Source: Theocolax elegans (taxonomy: Eukaryota; Arthropoda; Insecta; Hymenoptera; Cerocephalidae). From it: DNA of 64,000 nt. Shown in pieces: positions 11,296-20,223 of this stretch. The notes under the pieces are model-generated. The model saw only the letters and a program-made list of their open reading frames with translations. It made no database searches and was not told the origin of the DNA. The stretch spans positions 40,269,986 through 40,333,985 of the forward strand of contig CM047431.1 of NCBI GenBank assembly GCA_026168455.1. The letters are read 5' to 3'. The translations under genes were made by a program, and so were the position numbers. Position 1 is the first letter of the stretch. The number at the start of each line of letters is the position of its first letter.

Positions 11296-12972
11296 TTATA
11301 ATTCTTGACCATTCTTTGTTTGGTCGTTGGATGTTTTAACATCAGATGCTCTTTTTATTTTGTTGGCGTGTACCACCTTGATTATATCGTTATTTCGTAA
11401 TGTAACATTGTGCGTTTTGTAATTTATTTTAATTATTTCGTATTTTCCTTCGTACTCTGTGTAAAATTTGCCTACTTGGGGTTCCTTTAATAAATATACT
11501 ATTTCGCCTTCTCTGAAGTGTTGAACATTTAATTTCCTATCATAATAAAATTTTGATCGGTATTTAGATTGAACTAGATTCATGGCGGCCATGGTTTGTA
11601 ATTGCGTTAAATTGGTTGTAAGATCTGCTGCATATTCGCTATAAGTGGGGAAGTTTTCTTTTGGAGGAAAACTTGAAGGTGTGCGCGGTTTTTGTCCAAA
11701 TACAAGCTCGTGTGGCGAGTAGCCAGTACTTTCGTGCTCTGTGCAGTTATACGCATGTTGATAAATAGGCGTCCATTTCTTCCAATCGCTAGATTTACTG
11801 ATATATTTTCGTAAATATTCGGTTAACGTGTGATGCATGCGTTCAATTCCGCCCTGTGATTGAGGGTGGTAAGTTGTAGTGCGATACTTACTTATTTGAA
11901 AAATTTTCGCGAAATGCTCTAATAATTTATTTTGAAAATGACTACCTTGGTCTGTGACTATGGCGGCTGGGGTTCCAAAGTAACAAATTATTTTTTCTGT
12001 TAATGCTCGAGCGACTTCTTCGGCGGTTGCGTTTTTTACAGGAATTAGTATAGTGTATTTAGTTAGCCAGTCTTGAGCGGATAGTATATATCTGTATCCG
12101 TCTTTACTTGGTGTTAAGGGTCCGTAAAAGTCTAGTGATATTTGAGTGAATGGTAGCGAAGGTGTATTACTAATGACGAGGGGTAGTTTAGTTTTTAGTC
12201 GAATCAGTTTATTACTCTGGCATTCTGCACATCTTAAAACGAATTGGCGCACGTCTGGGCGCATATTTTTCCAATAATAATCATTTGCGAGTTTCGCGTA
12301 CGTTTTATTTATCCCTCGGTGTCCTCCGAGAGCTGCTTCGTGATATTCTCTTATTACGGCGTACCTATCCTCTGTAGCGGGTACGGGTAGATTATTTGTG
12401 TATAGAATGCCTGTAATTGGTACTCCACTAAATACAATGTTGAATTGTTCTATAAAATATGACCATTCTCCTGCTGATAGTATGGCGAGATCTTTTACGA
12501 TTGCTATGGATTTTAGTTCCTTGGCTATTAATAAATTCTTTAATACTTTTATGCTTTTTCGTATATTAATTCTGAGCGGTTTCTCGTCTAAATAATTTTT
12601 TATGTATAAGCTTATTATCGTAATATCTTTGACTTCATAAATGCTCGTTTCCCCAATGGTAAATGTTTCGTTTTCGGACCGCTGTGGGTTTATATACGAT
12701 CTTTCTATTAGAGCTTCCTGTATTTCGGTATTTAGTGCGCCGTCAGTAGTCGCTAAGTATATTAAATTTTCCTTGAATTTAAATGGGTGTTGATTTACTA
12801 TGAGTAATGAAGCAAAAGGTGCTGGTTCTTCGTTATTAGGTGGGGCCCAGGGTGGCTTTTCTCTGGGTGGCCTAGCGTTGGACACTAGGTACCTCTCTAG
12901 CGCGCTGTGACGATAAGTCGGCGCTTCAGTCGGCGGGTGCTTCTTCGGCGCCATTATTTTCGGTGGGTGCAT
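11296..12972 (-). CDS. Macro-like domain plus integrase, C-terminal part of element 1 pol
   Basis: A 558-residue frame, the C-terminal end of the polyprotein rather than a separate gene; the ATG at 12972 is only the first Met after a stop. Residues about 60-205 (HPFKFKENLIYL...NNLPVPATEDRY) match element 2 and resemble the macro-like module found before integrase in some arthropod gypsy-type elements; that assignment is from memory of the family. Next come an HHCC zinc finger (YHEAALGGH ... CAEC) and the DDE core: SLDFYGP, VTDQGSHF, and GGIERMHH for the Glu. A small SH3-like C-terminal region ends it. All catalytic residues are present. The acidic linker just upstream (about 13100-12900) lies in a different frame, so at least two frame changes separate this part from the OTU part. 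Confidence 0.9.
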   Translation of the reverse strand: MHPPKIMAPKKHPPTEAPTYRHSALERYLVSNARPPREKPPWAPPNNEEPAPFASLLIVNQHPFKFKENLIYLATTDGALNTEIQEALIERSYINPQRSENETFTIGETSIYEVKDITIISLYIKNYLDEKPLRINIRKSIKVLKNLLIAKELKSIAIVKDLAILSAGEWSYFIEQFNIVFSGVPITGILYTNNLPVPATEDRYAVIREYHEAALGGHRGINKTYAKLANDYYWKNMRPDVRQFVLRCAECQSNKLIRLKTKLPLVISNTPSLPFTQISLDFYGPLTPSKDGYRYILSAQDWLTKYTILIPVKNATAEEVARALTEKIICYFGTPAAIVTDQGSHFQNKLLEHFAKIFQISKYRTTTYHPQSQGGIERMHHTLTEYLRKYISKSSDWKKWTPIYQHAYNCTEHESTGYSPHELVFGQKPRTPSSFPPKENFPTYSEYAADLTTNLTQLQTMAAMNLVQSKYRSKFYYDRKLNVQHFREGEIVYLLKEPQVGKFYTEYEGKYEIIKINYKTHNVTLRNNDIIKVVHANKIKRASDVKTSNDQTKNGQEL

Positions 12973-12993
12973 CGTCTTGCTGTTGTTCCTCGT

Positions 12994-13782
12994 TCATTTC
13001 TTCGTCCGATACATCTTCGTTTGCTGATTCATCGGCATCTGACTGAGATCCGGAACTTTCACTAGACGTTTCGTCGTTTTCTGAGTATGGTTCGTGTGGA
13101 TGAGACGTTTATTTTTGTTGCTAATTTCCTCGTAAGGAGTGAAATGAACTCTTATTAAATGTAGGTGTATAAACTCATTTGACGGATTTGCTCTAAAATG
13201 GCAGTAAATAGTTTTTTCCTTTGTTCTAAAATGAACGCATATGTTTTGGTTGAACTCCTGTGAGAACACATATATGCAGTCCGTTGTGCCGTACTCAGAT
13301 TCTGAAGTTAATATGCGTGCGGTTTCCTCTGGCGTTCCGCAATTTTGCAATGCTTGCGAATTTAACAGTCGTTGTCTTAACTCGAGCGGTCCTATTTTTA
13401 GGTTCATTTCTCTGATTAGAGAGTTAAATAAACAATTTCCTGGTGGCTTGTCGTTTACATCCTTACATAGTTGTAGGTTTGCGTGCGGCATGGCACATTC
13501 TTCGTGCTGGGTATAGAGGTGCAGCGCGGGGTGGTCCTGAGTTTCTCTCTGTTCGACTGTTAGTTCTTTGGCTGTTTCGTCACCTACTTTGTTTGGTTCG
13601 CTGCAATTCGGTGTATCGACTTGCTTCGTTATTAGATACCTATACGGTTCGTCAGGCTCTTCAATTTGCGTGTCTGAATTTAATGATAGCAAGCTTGGTA
13701 CTAGCCTATAGTAATTATCTGAGATAGGGACTATGTTTGGGATCGGTCGTATTCGATTCATGTGTTGAGTTTTCGTTGTCAA
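12994..13782 (-). pseudogene. OTU-like cysteine protease domain of element 1 pol (degraded motif)
   Basis: A 262-residue frame. Residues about 105-225 align with the OTU domain of element 2: PPGNCLFNSLIREM with the nucleophile Cys at residue 117, a middle block LRQRLLNSQALQNCG, and a C-terminal IHLHLIRVHFTPY carrying the catalytic His. OTU proteases are ubiquitin-type deconjugases with a D-G-N-C nucleophile motif. Here the Asp three residues before the Cys is replaced by Pro (P114), so activity is doubtful. The last 30 or so residues are out of frame with the acidic linker seen in another frame. The frame overlaps the preceding one by four bases, but the homologous stretch of element 2 is continuous, so the break is a frameshift, not a gene boundary. 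Confidence 0.75.
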
Positions 13783-14495
13783 TCTCTATAATATTTATAT
13801 TGATTCCCTTCTTTCCCATCGAATTGGCTTTCTTTTACGTTCACGAGAAATCTTGCCTGTAATTTGTCTATAAATTGAGATAAACTGTTTTGTAATTCTG
13901 ACTTGCGATTTTTATTTGTTTCCTCTGACTTTTTTAATGATTCGCTCGCTGTTATGTTCGTTTCTGATGAGTTCGTATTTTCTGGTTCGGTCTCGTGTCG
14001 ATGAACTGGTGGGTCTTCCCAAAATTGCTGCGTCGGCGAAGGCGTCGCCATTCTGTGTCGCGGCGTACTTGAGGCTTGCACTTTTTCGTTCGGCCTTGAT
14101 TTATCTTGCGAGTGAGCTATTTCTTGGATGAATGCGCCTTGGGTGTTTTCCGAACTTGACTCTTTGATGTTTTGTTCATCCGTAGCTAAAGATTTGGCTA
14201 GTACGGATTCAATTCTAGTGCGTTCTTTCGAGCTAAGGCGATATGAGCCATTAGATTTAGATTTTAGTTTAACGTTGCTAAGTATGCATGCGAATAAGAC
14301 TGAATCTTTATAATCTAAGGTATAGATATTAGATTTGCGAGGAGTTTCTGTGAGCCATTGTATGCGATAGTCTTCTTCATCGTTGCATATATTTTCTAAT
14401 GCTATGCATAAGAAAAATCCGCTTGATGAGTTTCTCAGGGCTAAAACTTCGCCTTTTGGTATATTACTGAACAGTCGAGTGCTTGCTTTATGCAC
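13779..14495 (-). pseudogene. Conserved domain of unknown function in element 1 pol
   Basis: A 238-residue frame. Residues about 10-110 (GEVLALRNSSSGFFLCIAL ... IQWLTE ... YTLDYKDSVLFACILSNVKL ... SYRLSSKERTRIESVL) align well with residues about 515-610 of the element 2 polyprotein. Conserved Phe/Tyr, Trp and Val spacing suggests a small beta-barrel (Tudor, BAH or SH3-like), which is a guess from the pattern. The remaining part is a Ser/Glu-rich linker. The apparent start is a frameshift boundary, not a true initiator. Confidence 0.7.
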
Positions 14496-14668
14496 TTATC
14501 GTTGCTGACGGAACTTTCGGAGTTCGATCGCGAATGTTTCCTTGTGCGTAATTCTAATTTTCGAATTTTTGCTGCGTCAGAGTTAATTACTGCGTTAATG
14601 TTCGGTAGATCCTGTTTCTCTGCAAGTTCGTATAGTTGAGCTCTTGGGAGGTTCCGGATTAATTTCAC
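14441..14668 (-). pseudogene. Linker fragment after RNase H in element 1 pol, out of frame
   Basis: A 75-residue frame with RAQLYELAEKQD near its start, matching KAELYALADKQE that directly follows RNase H in element 2. It then runs into a basic, Ser-rich linker. It is out of frame with both the RT-RNase H part upstream and the unknown domain downstream, so two frameshifts lie near 14620-14650 and 14450-14490. Confidence 0.7.
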
Positions 14669-16580
14669 CTTTTTCTAAAACTGGGTTACGTGACAGAGCG
14701 TCGGCGTTGCAATTTTTATCGCCGGGTCTGTATACTACATCGAACGTAAAACCTTGAAGCGATGCTTTTAATCTGTTAAATCTTAGATCGGGTTTCTTAG
14801 ACGTATGAAAATGTTTCAATGGTTCGTGATCGGTGACTAATGTGAATTTTCTTGTGATTAGGTAGTGTGAAAATTGATCTTTTGCGAATACTACTGCCAG
14901 TAATTCTCTATCGTACGTAGAGTAACGTAGCTCGCTGCCGCGTAGGCATCGAGATGCGTATGCGCATGGTCGATCTTTGCCTAGTTCGCCTTGGCTTAAA
15001 ATTGCTCCTACTGCATAATCAGAAGCGTCTGTTGTTACTATGAAGGGTTTGGAAAGATCGGGTGCGGCGAGTATTGGATCGCTGCAGAGCATGTCCTTCA
15101 TTTTATTAAAAGATTTCTCTTGTTCTTCTCCCCAAAAGAATGGTTCGCCTTTTCGTAATAGCTTAGACAATGGTTGAGCTATTTTTGCAAAGCCTTCGAC
15201 AAATCGTCGGTAATAACCGACAAAGCCTAGCCATTGTTTGACTTTCTTTGCATTTGTAGGTGTTGGGTATTTGCGAACGGAAGCTAATTTCTTTGGGTCA
15301 GTTCTTATATTGCCGCTTCCTACTATGTGTCCGAGTACGCTGGCCTCGCTTTTTAAGAATTGGCATTTTTTAGGTTCTACGGTAAGGTTAGCATCTACTA
15401 TCCTTCTGAGTACCCTTCTAAGTCGTTTTCCGTGCTCTTCCAGTGTTTGAGCGTATACCATTATGTCGTCTAAATAAATTTGTACTTCTCGACCTTGGAG
15501 GCCGGCCATCGCGAGAGACATGGCTCGCGCGAACGTTGCGGTGGCGTCTCTTAGTCCCATAGCCATTCTTTTGTATTGCAGATGTTGCTGTGCGCCATCA
15601 CCTAATGGCGCGGAGAATGCTGTGTAACCCGCTGACTCCGGGTCCATTTCTATTTGGTAATAGCCCGACTTTAAATCCATTACCGTTATGAAGTTCGAAG
15701 CTGCTAAGCTCTCTAGTATGTCGCTCGTAAACGGTAGGGGGTGGCAGCTTCCTATCGTTGCTTCGTTTAGTTGCCTAAAGTCTGTCACTAACCTCCATTT
15801 TTTATTTCCTTGGGCGTCCGGTTTTTTAGGGACGATCCACATAGGTGAGGAATAGTCTGCAGTGGATGGTTCGACTATATCCTGATCAATTAATTTTTGA
15901 ATCTCTTGTTCCATTTGTTCGCGCATTGCTGGTGGATACCTATATCTTTTTGCTTTTATCGGTCTCTCTGTGGATAGCCGAATTTTATGTGTGAGTAAAT
16001 GTGTAGCGGGGAGGGGCTCCCCTTCGAGAGCGAAGGCGCCTGGAAATTCTTCTAATATCTCTTTTATATGGTTTATTCCATGTTGATTGCACCCTTCTAA
16101 GTCGGTTAATTGCATTATTTTTTCCACTCGTTTTGCTCTTTTCTCGTCGTTTTGTAGTAACTCCTTGTTTAGATCTAGCACTTCTGTATGGCTTTTATAT
16201 TCTGTTTCCTCCGTTAATAGGCGTCTAATGTACGTTGCTTGTTTTTTTGAGTTGCCGTCCTCCGCGGCATTTTCTGTCGTCCAGTCTTTGACGATTTCGC
16301 ATTCGTTTAAACTTACTATTGGGACTGGTATCTTTATAGATTCATTTGTAGTGTTGATGCATTCAGCGTAAATATCTCCATTGTGGTTTTCGGCTATAAA
16401 GTTGCCAAATAAAATTCCTTCTTGTACATGGGTTAGCGGTACCCATCCGACTTTAATATTTCTATTAAGAGTATGCGCCCATATAACTCTTCGCATGCGT
16501 GGAGGAATCTCGATAGTTTCTTTAGTTTCAAAGGGTATCACTATACTTCCTAATTTTAATTTAGTTCGCGACGGCGTCAA
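14595..16580 (-). pseudogene. Reverse transcriptase and RNase H of element 1
   Basis: A 661-residue frame starting directly after a stop (first codon TTG), so the true N-terminus is upstream in the fused polyprotein. RT spans about residues 200-440, with MWIVPKKPDAQGNKKWRLVTDFRQ-type fingers and the catalytic YLDD at residues 369-372 (15476-15465). The connection follows (FVGYYRRFVEGFAKIAQPL) and then RNase H with TTDASDYAVGAIL and a terminal NADALSRNP. Motif order is typical of Ty3/gypsy. The RT and RNase H cores look complete; the copy is called broken because of stops between protease and RT and a frameshift after RNase H near 14630. Confidence 0.93.
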
Positions 16581-16632
16581 TTACGCCGGAAAATTCATTA
16601 CATTATGTCCCATCCAAGCAGCCCGTTCGTGC

Positions 16633-16991
16633 TTATGGGGAAATTATCTGGTACGACGTGTACCTTACATGCAGCACCCTGCAGGTTATACTGACCCTGC
16701 CGAGGGTGTGAGAAACTCCTTGTGTGACCCCTCTTATTTCGACTATCTGCTCCGTATCTATGCATGTGTTTGGCTTTAGTTGCCCTTGCTTAATTATTGA
16801 AATATCGGCGCCGGTGTCGGCGTAAAATCTTGCTTTTCCGTCTATTAAATCCTTGCTATTTAAAACCACAATGGGAGGCTGATATCCCGTACTTAGAAAT
16901 CGTATGTTAGCTGTCTTTTTGGACGACGCGAGAGTGGCTTTATCCACTTCTCCGCGCTCGGCGCCTGAGGTTAGCGTCGAGCGGTTTGGAA
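16633..16991 (-). pseudogene. Aspartic protease of element 1, frameshifted
   Basis: This frame is entered by -1 frameshifting at 16992-16998 and is open from there to 16633. It holds the active-site motif ADTGADIS, with DTGA at 16818-16807. Homology to element 2 (HVVPDNFPISTNGLLGWD) jumps to another frame near 16690, then meets stops between about 16615 and 16580. The flap and C-terminal half therefore cannot be read continuously with the active site. Retroviral-type proteases act as dimers that cut Gag and Gag-Pol. Confidence 0.85.
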
Positions 16992-16998
16992 GTTTAAA
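16955..16998 (-). promoter_or_regulatory. Predicted -1 ribosomal frameshift signal, element 1
   Basis: TTTAAAC at 16998-16992 (minus strand) sits in gag phase as T TTA AAC, the canonical X XXY YYZ arrangement. An 8-base spacer follows, then a 6-bp stem CGCTCG (16983-16978) with CGAGCG (16960-16955). The -1 frame stays open from here into the protease, and gag stops at 16973-16971. Confidence 0.75.
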
Positions 16999-18950
16999 TT
17001 ACTGTTACGTACGTTTGTTTCGCTGATGCGCTCGGTGCTTGCGCTGCGTTTTCTTTCGTTCGAGTTAGTGAATTGCGATTTCGTATATGTGTCACGAGGT
17101 TCCTCTCGACCTCGATAATATGTTTGCCTTTCTTGATTGCCTTGTTGCCTGCTGTTGTAATTGTTGCGATAGTTTTCATTTCGCTGATATTGCCCTTCTT
17201 GACGATAATTATTGGATCTATAATTGTTTTCGCGTTGAGGGCGCGTGTATGTCCCGCCATATTGTGTATTGCGTCGATCTGTATATTGGCCTCTATCGTG
17301 GTATTCATTTGTCCGCGGCCGATTTGCACTGTTTTGGTTATTTCTGTTAGGCGATTCAATGCGTTTATTCCGTATGTCATATCTAAGTGTATTGCATTCT
17401 GATAATGCGTGGCCGGGTCTTGTGCAATATTCGCATTTTACTGATTCGAATTTTCTTTTCCGACAATCTTTTTCTTCGTGCGTGCTTGACGCGCAATAAT
17501 TACATTTTTTAGGTTGCAGTGCTTCTACTACGGCTCTTAGTATGTTTGCTGATTCTAATGTTGGGCCCTGCGGATGCGTTGCGCCCTGCGTTGGTAGCGA
17601 TTCCGACAAATTTCTCCTTGCTGCTTCGTTGCGTGCCGCTTGTATGCTCTCGAAGTCGATTGCTATTCTTATTGCTTCGTTTAGTGATTTTGGGTGCTCG
17701 CTTCGTACTTGACCGTCTAATGGATGTGTTAAACCGAACATGAATTGCTGTAGTGCTTGTTTAGTGATGTCCTTTTCTCGGCTTTCGCGCTCGTACGGGT
17801 TTAGATTCGGTATAGCCTTGCATATATTGAATAATCGATTTTGTAGTTTTTGTACTCGTAGCCCGTAATCTACTGCGTTTTCTCCGGGGTGCTGATTTAC
17901 TATTTTTAACTGAGTCATTACTTGGTCTGCTGTACCTACGTTAGTGTATTGGGTGGTGAGATCAGATAATAGGTCTTCTAAGGTTTTGTATCTTGTTAAT
18001 CTACTGTTATATCCTTCTCCTGCGCGACCTGTCAATTTGCTAGCTAATGCGAGTAACATATGGGGCTCATTTTCGTAACCCATTGATGCGAGGGCACGTC
18101 TTGCTGAAGCGCAAAATAAATCTAAATTATCCGGATCACCGTTAAACGTCGGGATTAGACTAATTGCCTGTGGGATGGATAAACGACTGATGTTTGCAAT
18201 AGGTAGGGGTCTGGTGATTTCGTTTGGAATTTTATTAGTAAAAATGGGTGCATTCGGAAATCCTGTGTAATTAGTTATTTGTGGAGAAAGTGCTCTATAT
18301 GTGCCCGCGTTATGAGGTTCTGGGAAGTTTGGTATTTGCTGATTAATGTGTGTTTCCTGTAATTCTCGTACCTTGTTTTCTAGAAATGCTATTTGTTGTA
18401 AATATCTTTCTTGTAATGTAAAGTCTAACCAAGGCGTTTGTACCGTTTTGGGTTTATCCTCTATCGTAGGTCGGGGAATTGTGTATGTGAGTCCGACATT
18501 TATATACGTAAAGTCGCTTTGTGGGTTAGGGTTCCAAGTACTGAACGGAATTTTGTTATGTGAATTTGCTTCTATTGCTGGTGGGTTAAGAGAAAACCCG
18601 GTGGTTTGAGCGTTTTGATATTCTTTAAGTAAATCGCGCTTCGAGAATGTTTCGTTCTGCTGTTCTGATAGTGGTGGTATGCTGGGTTTTTCGTTTCGTG
18701 TCTCGCGCGCATGTGGTAGATTCCTTTCAGAGTGCGCGGTTAAAAATACAAACTTTTCTTCTTTGCTTAGTTGATCGAAGAATTTATTCGTTTTTATGAA
18801 ATTTTTTGATATTGGTGCGCTAAAAGGATCATCTAAGTTTGTATCTGATCTTACAGGTGAAAGGGACTTACCGCGAGATTTAGGCACGGCACCGTTTTCA
18901 GTTAAACTACGCTCGCTGTGAGATCGACCAAATAATCCGGATAGAGTCAT
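16971..18950 (-). CDS. Gag of element 1
   Basis: A 659-residue open frame from an ATG at 18950. The N-terminal 250 residues are Ser/Pro/Asn-rich and low in complexity. A capsid-like core follows at about residues 260-460 (SIPQAISLIPTFNGDPDNL..., VDYGLRVQKLQNRL), similar to element 2 Gag. Two canonical CX2CX4HX4C zinc knuckles lie at about 481-494 (CNYCASSTHEEKDC) and 503-517 (CEYCTRPGHALSEC). The tail is Arg/Asn/Tyr-rich and probably binds RNA. The frame is intact. Gag should package the element RNA and form particles. Its last codons carry the frameshift heptamer. Confidence 0.93.
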   Translation of the reverse strand: MTLSGLFGRSHSERSLTENGAVPKSRGKSLSPVRSDTNLDDPFSAPISKNFIKTNKFFDQLSKEEKFVFLTAHSERNLPHARETRNEKPSIPPLSEQQNETFSKRDLLKEYQNAQTTGFSLNPPAIEANSHNKIPFSTWNPNPQSDFTYINVGLTYTIPRPTIEDKPKTVQTPWLDFTLQERYLQQIAFLENKVRELQETHINQQIPNFPEPHNAGTYRALSPQITNYTGFPNAPIFTNKIPNEITRPLPIANISRLSIPQAISLIPTFNGDPDNLDLFCASARRALASMGYENEPHMLLALASKLTGRAGEGYNSRLTRYKTLEDLLSDLTTQYTNVGTADQVMTQLKIVNQHPGENAVDYGLRVQKLQNRLFNICKAIPNLNPYERESREKDITKQALQQFMFGLTHPLDGQVRSEHPKSLNEAIRIAIDFESIQAARNEAARRNLSESLPTQGATHPQGPTLESANILRAVVEALQPKKCNYCASSTHEEKDCRKRKFESVKCEYCTRPGHALSECNTLRYDIRNKRIESPNRNNQNSANRPRTNEYHDRGQYTDRRNTQYGGTYTRPQRENNYRSNNYRQEGQYQRNENYRNNYNSRQQGNQERQTYYRGREEPRDTYTKSQFTNSNERKRSASTERISETNVRNSNLNFQTARR

Positions 18951-19351
18951 GATTAAATATTTGTAAATTAACGTAAATTGAAATGTACCCGTTAATTTGT
19001 AATCGAGGTAATTGAAAATAAATAATGCGTATACAAGTCAATGATTTAGTGTGTATTGCAAACTGTTAAAGTGTGTAAATGTTTATTTACGAAAATTTGA
19101 TACGAAGGTGAAATAATTGTGTGTGTAATTATAAAATGAAAATAAAATATCAACCTGTGGCAAGGAATTTACGTCCCAAATTTTGTCAAAAATGCAAAGA
19201 CTTACAGTAAGACGAGTGAAAGGCTAATTGGATTCATAACGCTCTGGTTGATTTGTAGTTCGCTCTGTGTGTTGTGTAGATGGTTGAGGATGTTTCGGCG
19301 GCTTCGAGGCGCTGTTGATAGATGGGCTCGGTGGATTTTCCCGCGGAGGAG

Positions 19352-19580
19352 CAGTTGCTCGAGTTGGGGCAGATGCCCTTTCCCTCGGTGAAGCAGATGC
19401 TTATGTTGGGGCAGATGCCCTTTCCCACGGTGGAGCAGATGCTCGAGTTGGGGCAGATGCCCTTTGTCTTGGTGAAGCAGATGCTTATATTGGGGCAGAT
19501 GCCTTTTGTCTCGGTGAAGCAGATGCTTATGTTGGGGCAGATGCCCTTTGTAGAGATGAGGTGGGTGCTTAAGTTGCGAT
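19352..19580 (-). repeat. 42-bp minisatellite in the element 1 leader
   Basis: TTGGGGCAGATGCC begins at 19364, 19406, 19448, 19490 and 19532, exactly 42 bases apart, with little divergence between units. Because 42 is a multiple of three, several frames stay open on both strands, including a repetitive plus-strand frame and a Cys-containing minus-strand frame; no start context or domain supports a protein. Confidence 0.95.
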
Positions 19581-19824
19581 AGCTACCCTTTTCGTATTTT
19601 GTAGATTAGACGTTTAATTTCAGCAGATTCTGTGTTGTCGATGTTCGGTTTGATTTTGTAGGCTTGTAGATTTAACCTTGTTGATCGTAATGTATTTCTT
19701 CGATGATTCGCAAGTGTAGTAGCGAAAATACTTGTAGACTCGCGAGCGGTGATATGTCCTTCTTTCTTATATTATATAGGAGTTTCTAGTTCCAATTGAT
19801 ATTTGCGGCGATCCTTCGTCGCAA

Positions 19825-19842
19825 TCCCCACAAGGGATGCCA
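19825..19842 (-). other. Candidate primer-binding site of element 1
   Basis: On the minus strand TGGCATCCCTTGTGGGGA begins 12 bases after the 5' LTR. It opens with TGG, the complement of a tRNA CCA end, and its layout resembles the tRNA-Lys-type site TGGCGCCCAACGTGGGG, without matching it closely. The priming tRNA is unproven. Confidence 0.45.
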
Positions 19843-19854
19843 AAAAATATATTA

Positions 19855-20219
19855 TGTCACGTACAGTGAGTGTGTGTGTGGGTGAGATTGCGGTTGGCTG
19901 CGTATTTAAATGCAAGCACTATTGAAGGATCGGAATCGACCGCTTCAGTCGCGAGATAATTCGTTTCTATTTGAGGTGCAGACGATTCCTTACTTGTTGA
20001 TTTTTGTGTGTTAATAATTGACCTAATTATGTGTCGGATTCGCGCGGGTGGGAGTTTATAATTTGTGTACGTATTGCAAGGTGGCAATTTTGAGCGTTCC
20101 GCGCGCAAGGCTTTTGCTGACGCGCGCTTGCTCGCGATTTCCGAGCAATACGTACGATTGCGAAAGGGTTCGCGGTTCAAGGTACGTCGATCTAGATTTA
20201 CCTATGATCGTACGTGACA
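19855..20219 (-). repeat. 5' LTR of element 1 (in element orientation)
   Basis: 365 bp, same ends and length as the LTR at 8004-8368, with five substitutions between them and no gaps (about 98.6% identity). A minus-strand TATAAA at 20060-20055, about 160 bases into the LTR, is the likely core promoter for the element transcript. Confidence 0.93.
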
Positions 20220-20223
20220 ACGT
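20220..20223. repeat. Target-site duplication ACGT, right copy of element 1
   Basis: Directly follows the GTGACA end of the LTR and equals 8000-8003. The satellite continues from it as ACGTGTAAATATGC. Confidence 0.85.

Larger units (their letters stand above)
18951..19854 (-). other. 5' untranslated leader of element 1
   Basis: About 900 bases between the 5' LTR and the gag ATG. It holds a candidate primer-binding site and the 42-bp minisatellite; the rest (about 18951-19340) is AT-rich without recognised features. Leaders in this position usually carry packaging signals, but none can be assigned by motif. Confidence 0.75.
8004..20219 (-). mobile_element. LTR retrotransposon 1 (Ty3/gypsy-type), complete with both LTRs
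   Basis: Two 365-bp direct repeats (8004-8368 and 19855-20219), both TGTCACGTAC...GTACGTGACA, bound an 11.5-kb interior. The flanking ACGT at 8000-8003 and 20220-20223 is a 4-bp target duplication. Joining the flanks rebuilds one normal satellite monomer, so the element entered the array. Coding order on the minus strand is gag, protease, RT-RNase H, unknown domain, OTU-like, macro-like plus integrase, then a 2.9-kb AT-rich 3' region. Protease before RT and integrase last, with DTGA, YLDD and an integrase DDE core, fit Metaviridae (Ty3/gypsy). The LTRs differ at 5 of 365 positions, yet several frameshifts break pol, so this copy looks non-autonomous. Confidence 0.95.

Noticed and set aside
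16381..17743. Several plus-strand frames of 70-130 codons
   Set aside because: Antisense shadows of gag and pol of element 1.
19315..19582. Repetitive plus-strand frames over the 42-bp minisatellite
   Set aside because: The period is a multiple of three, so frames stay open by construction; they run antisense to the element.
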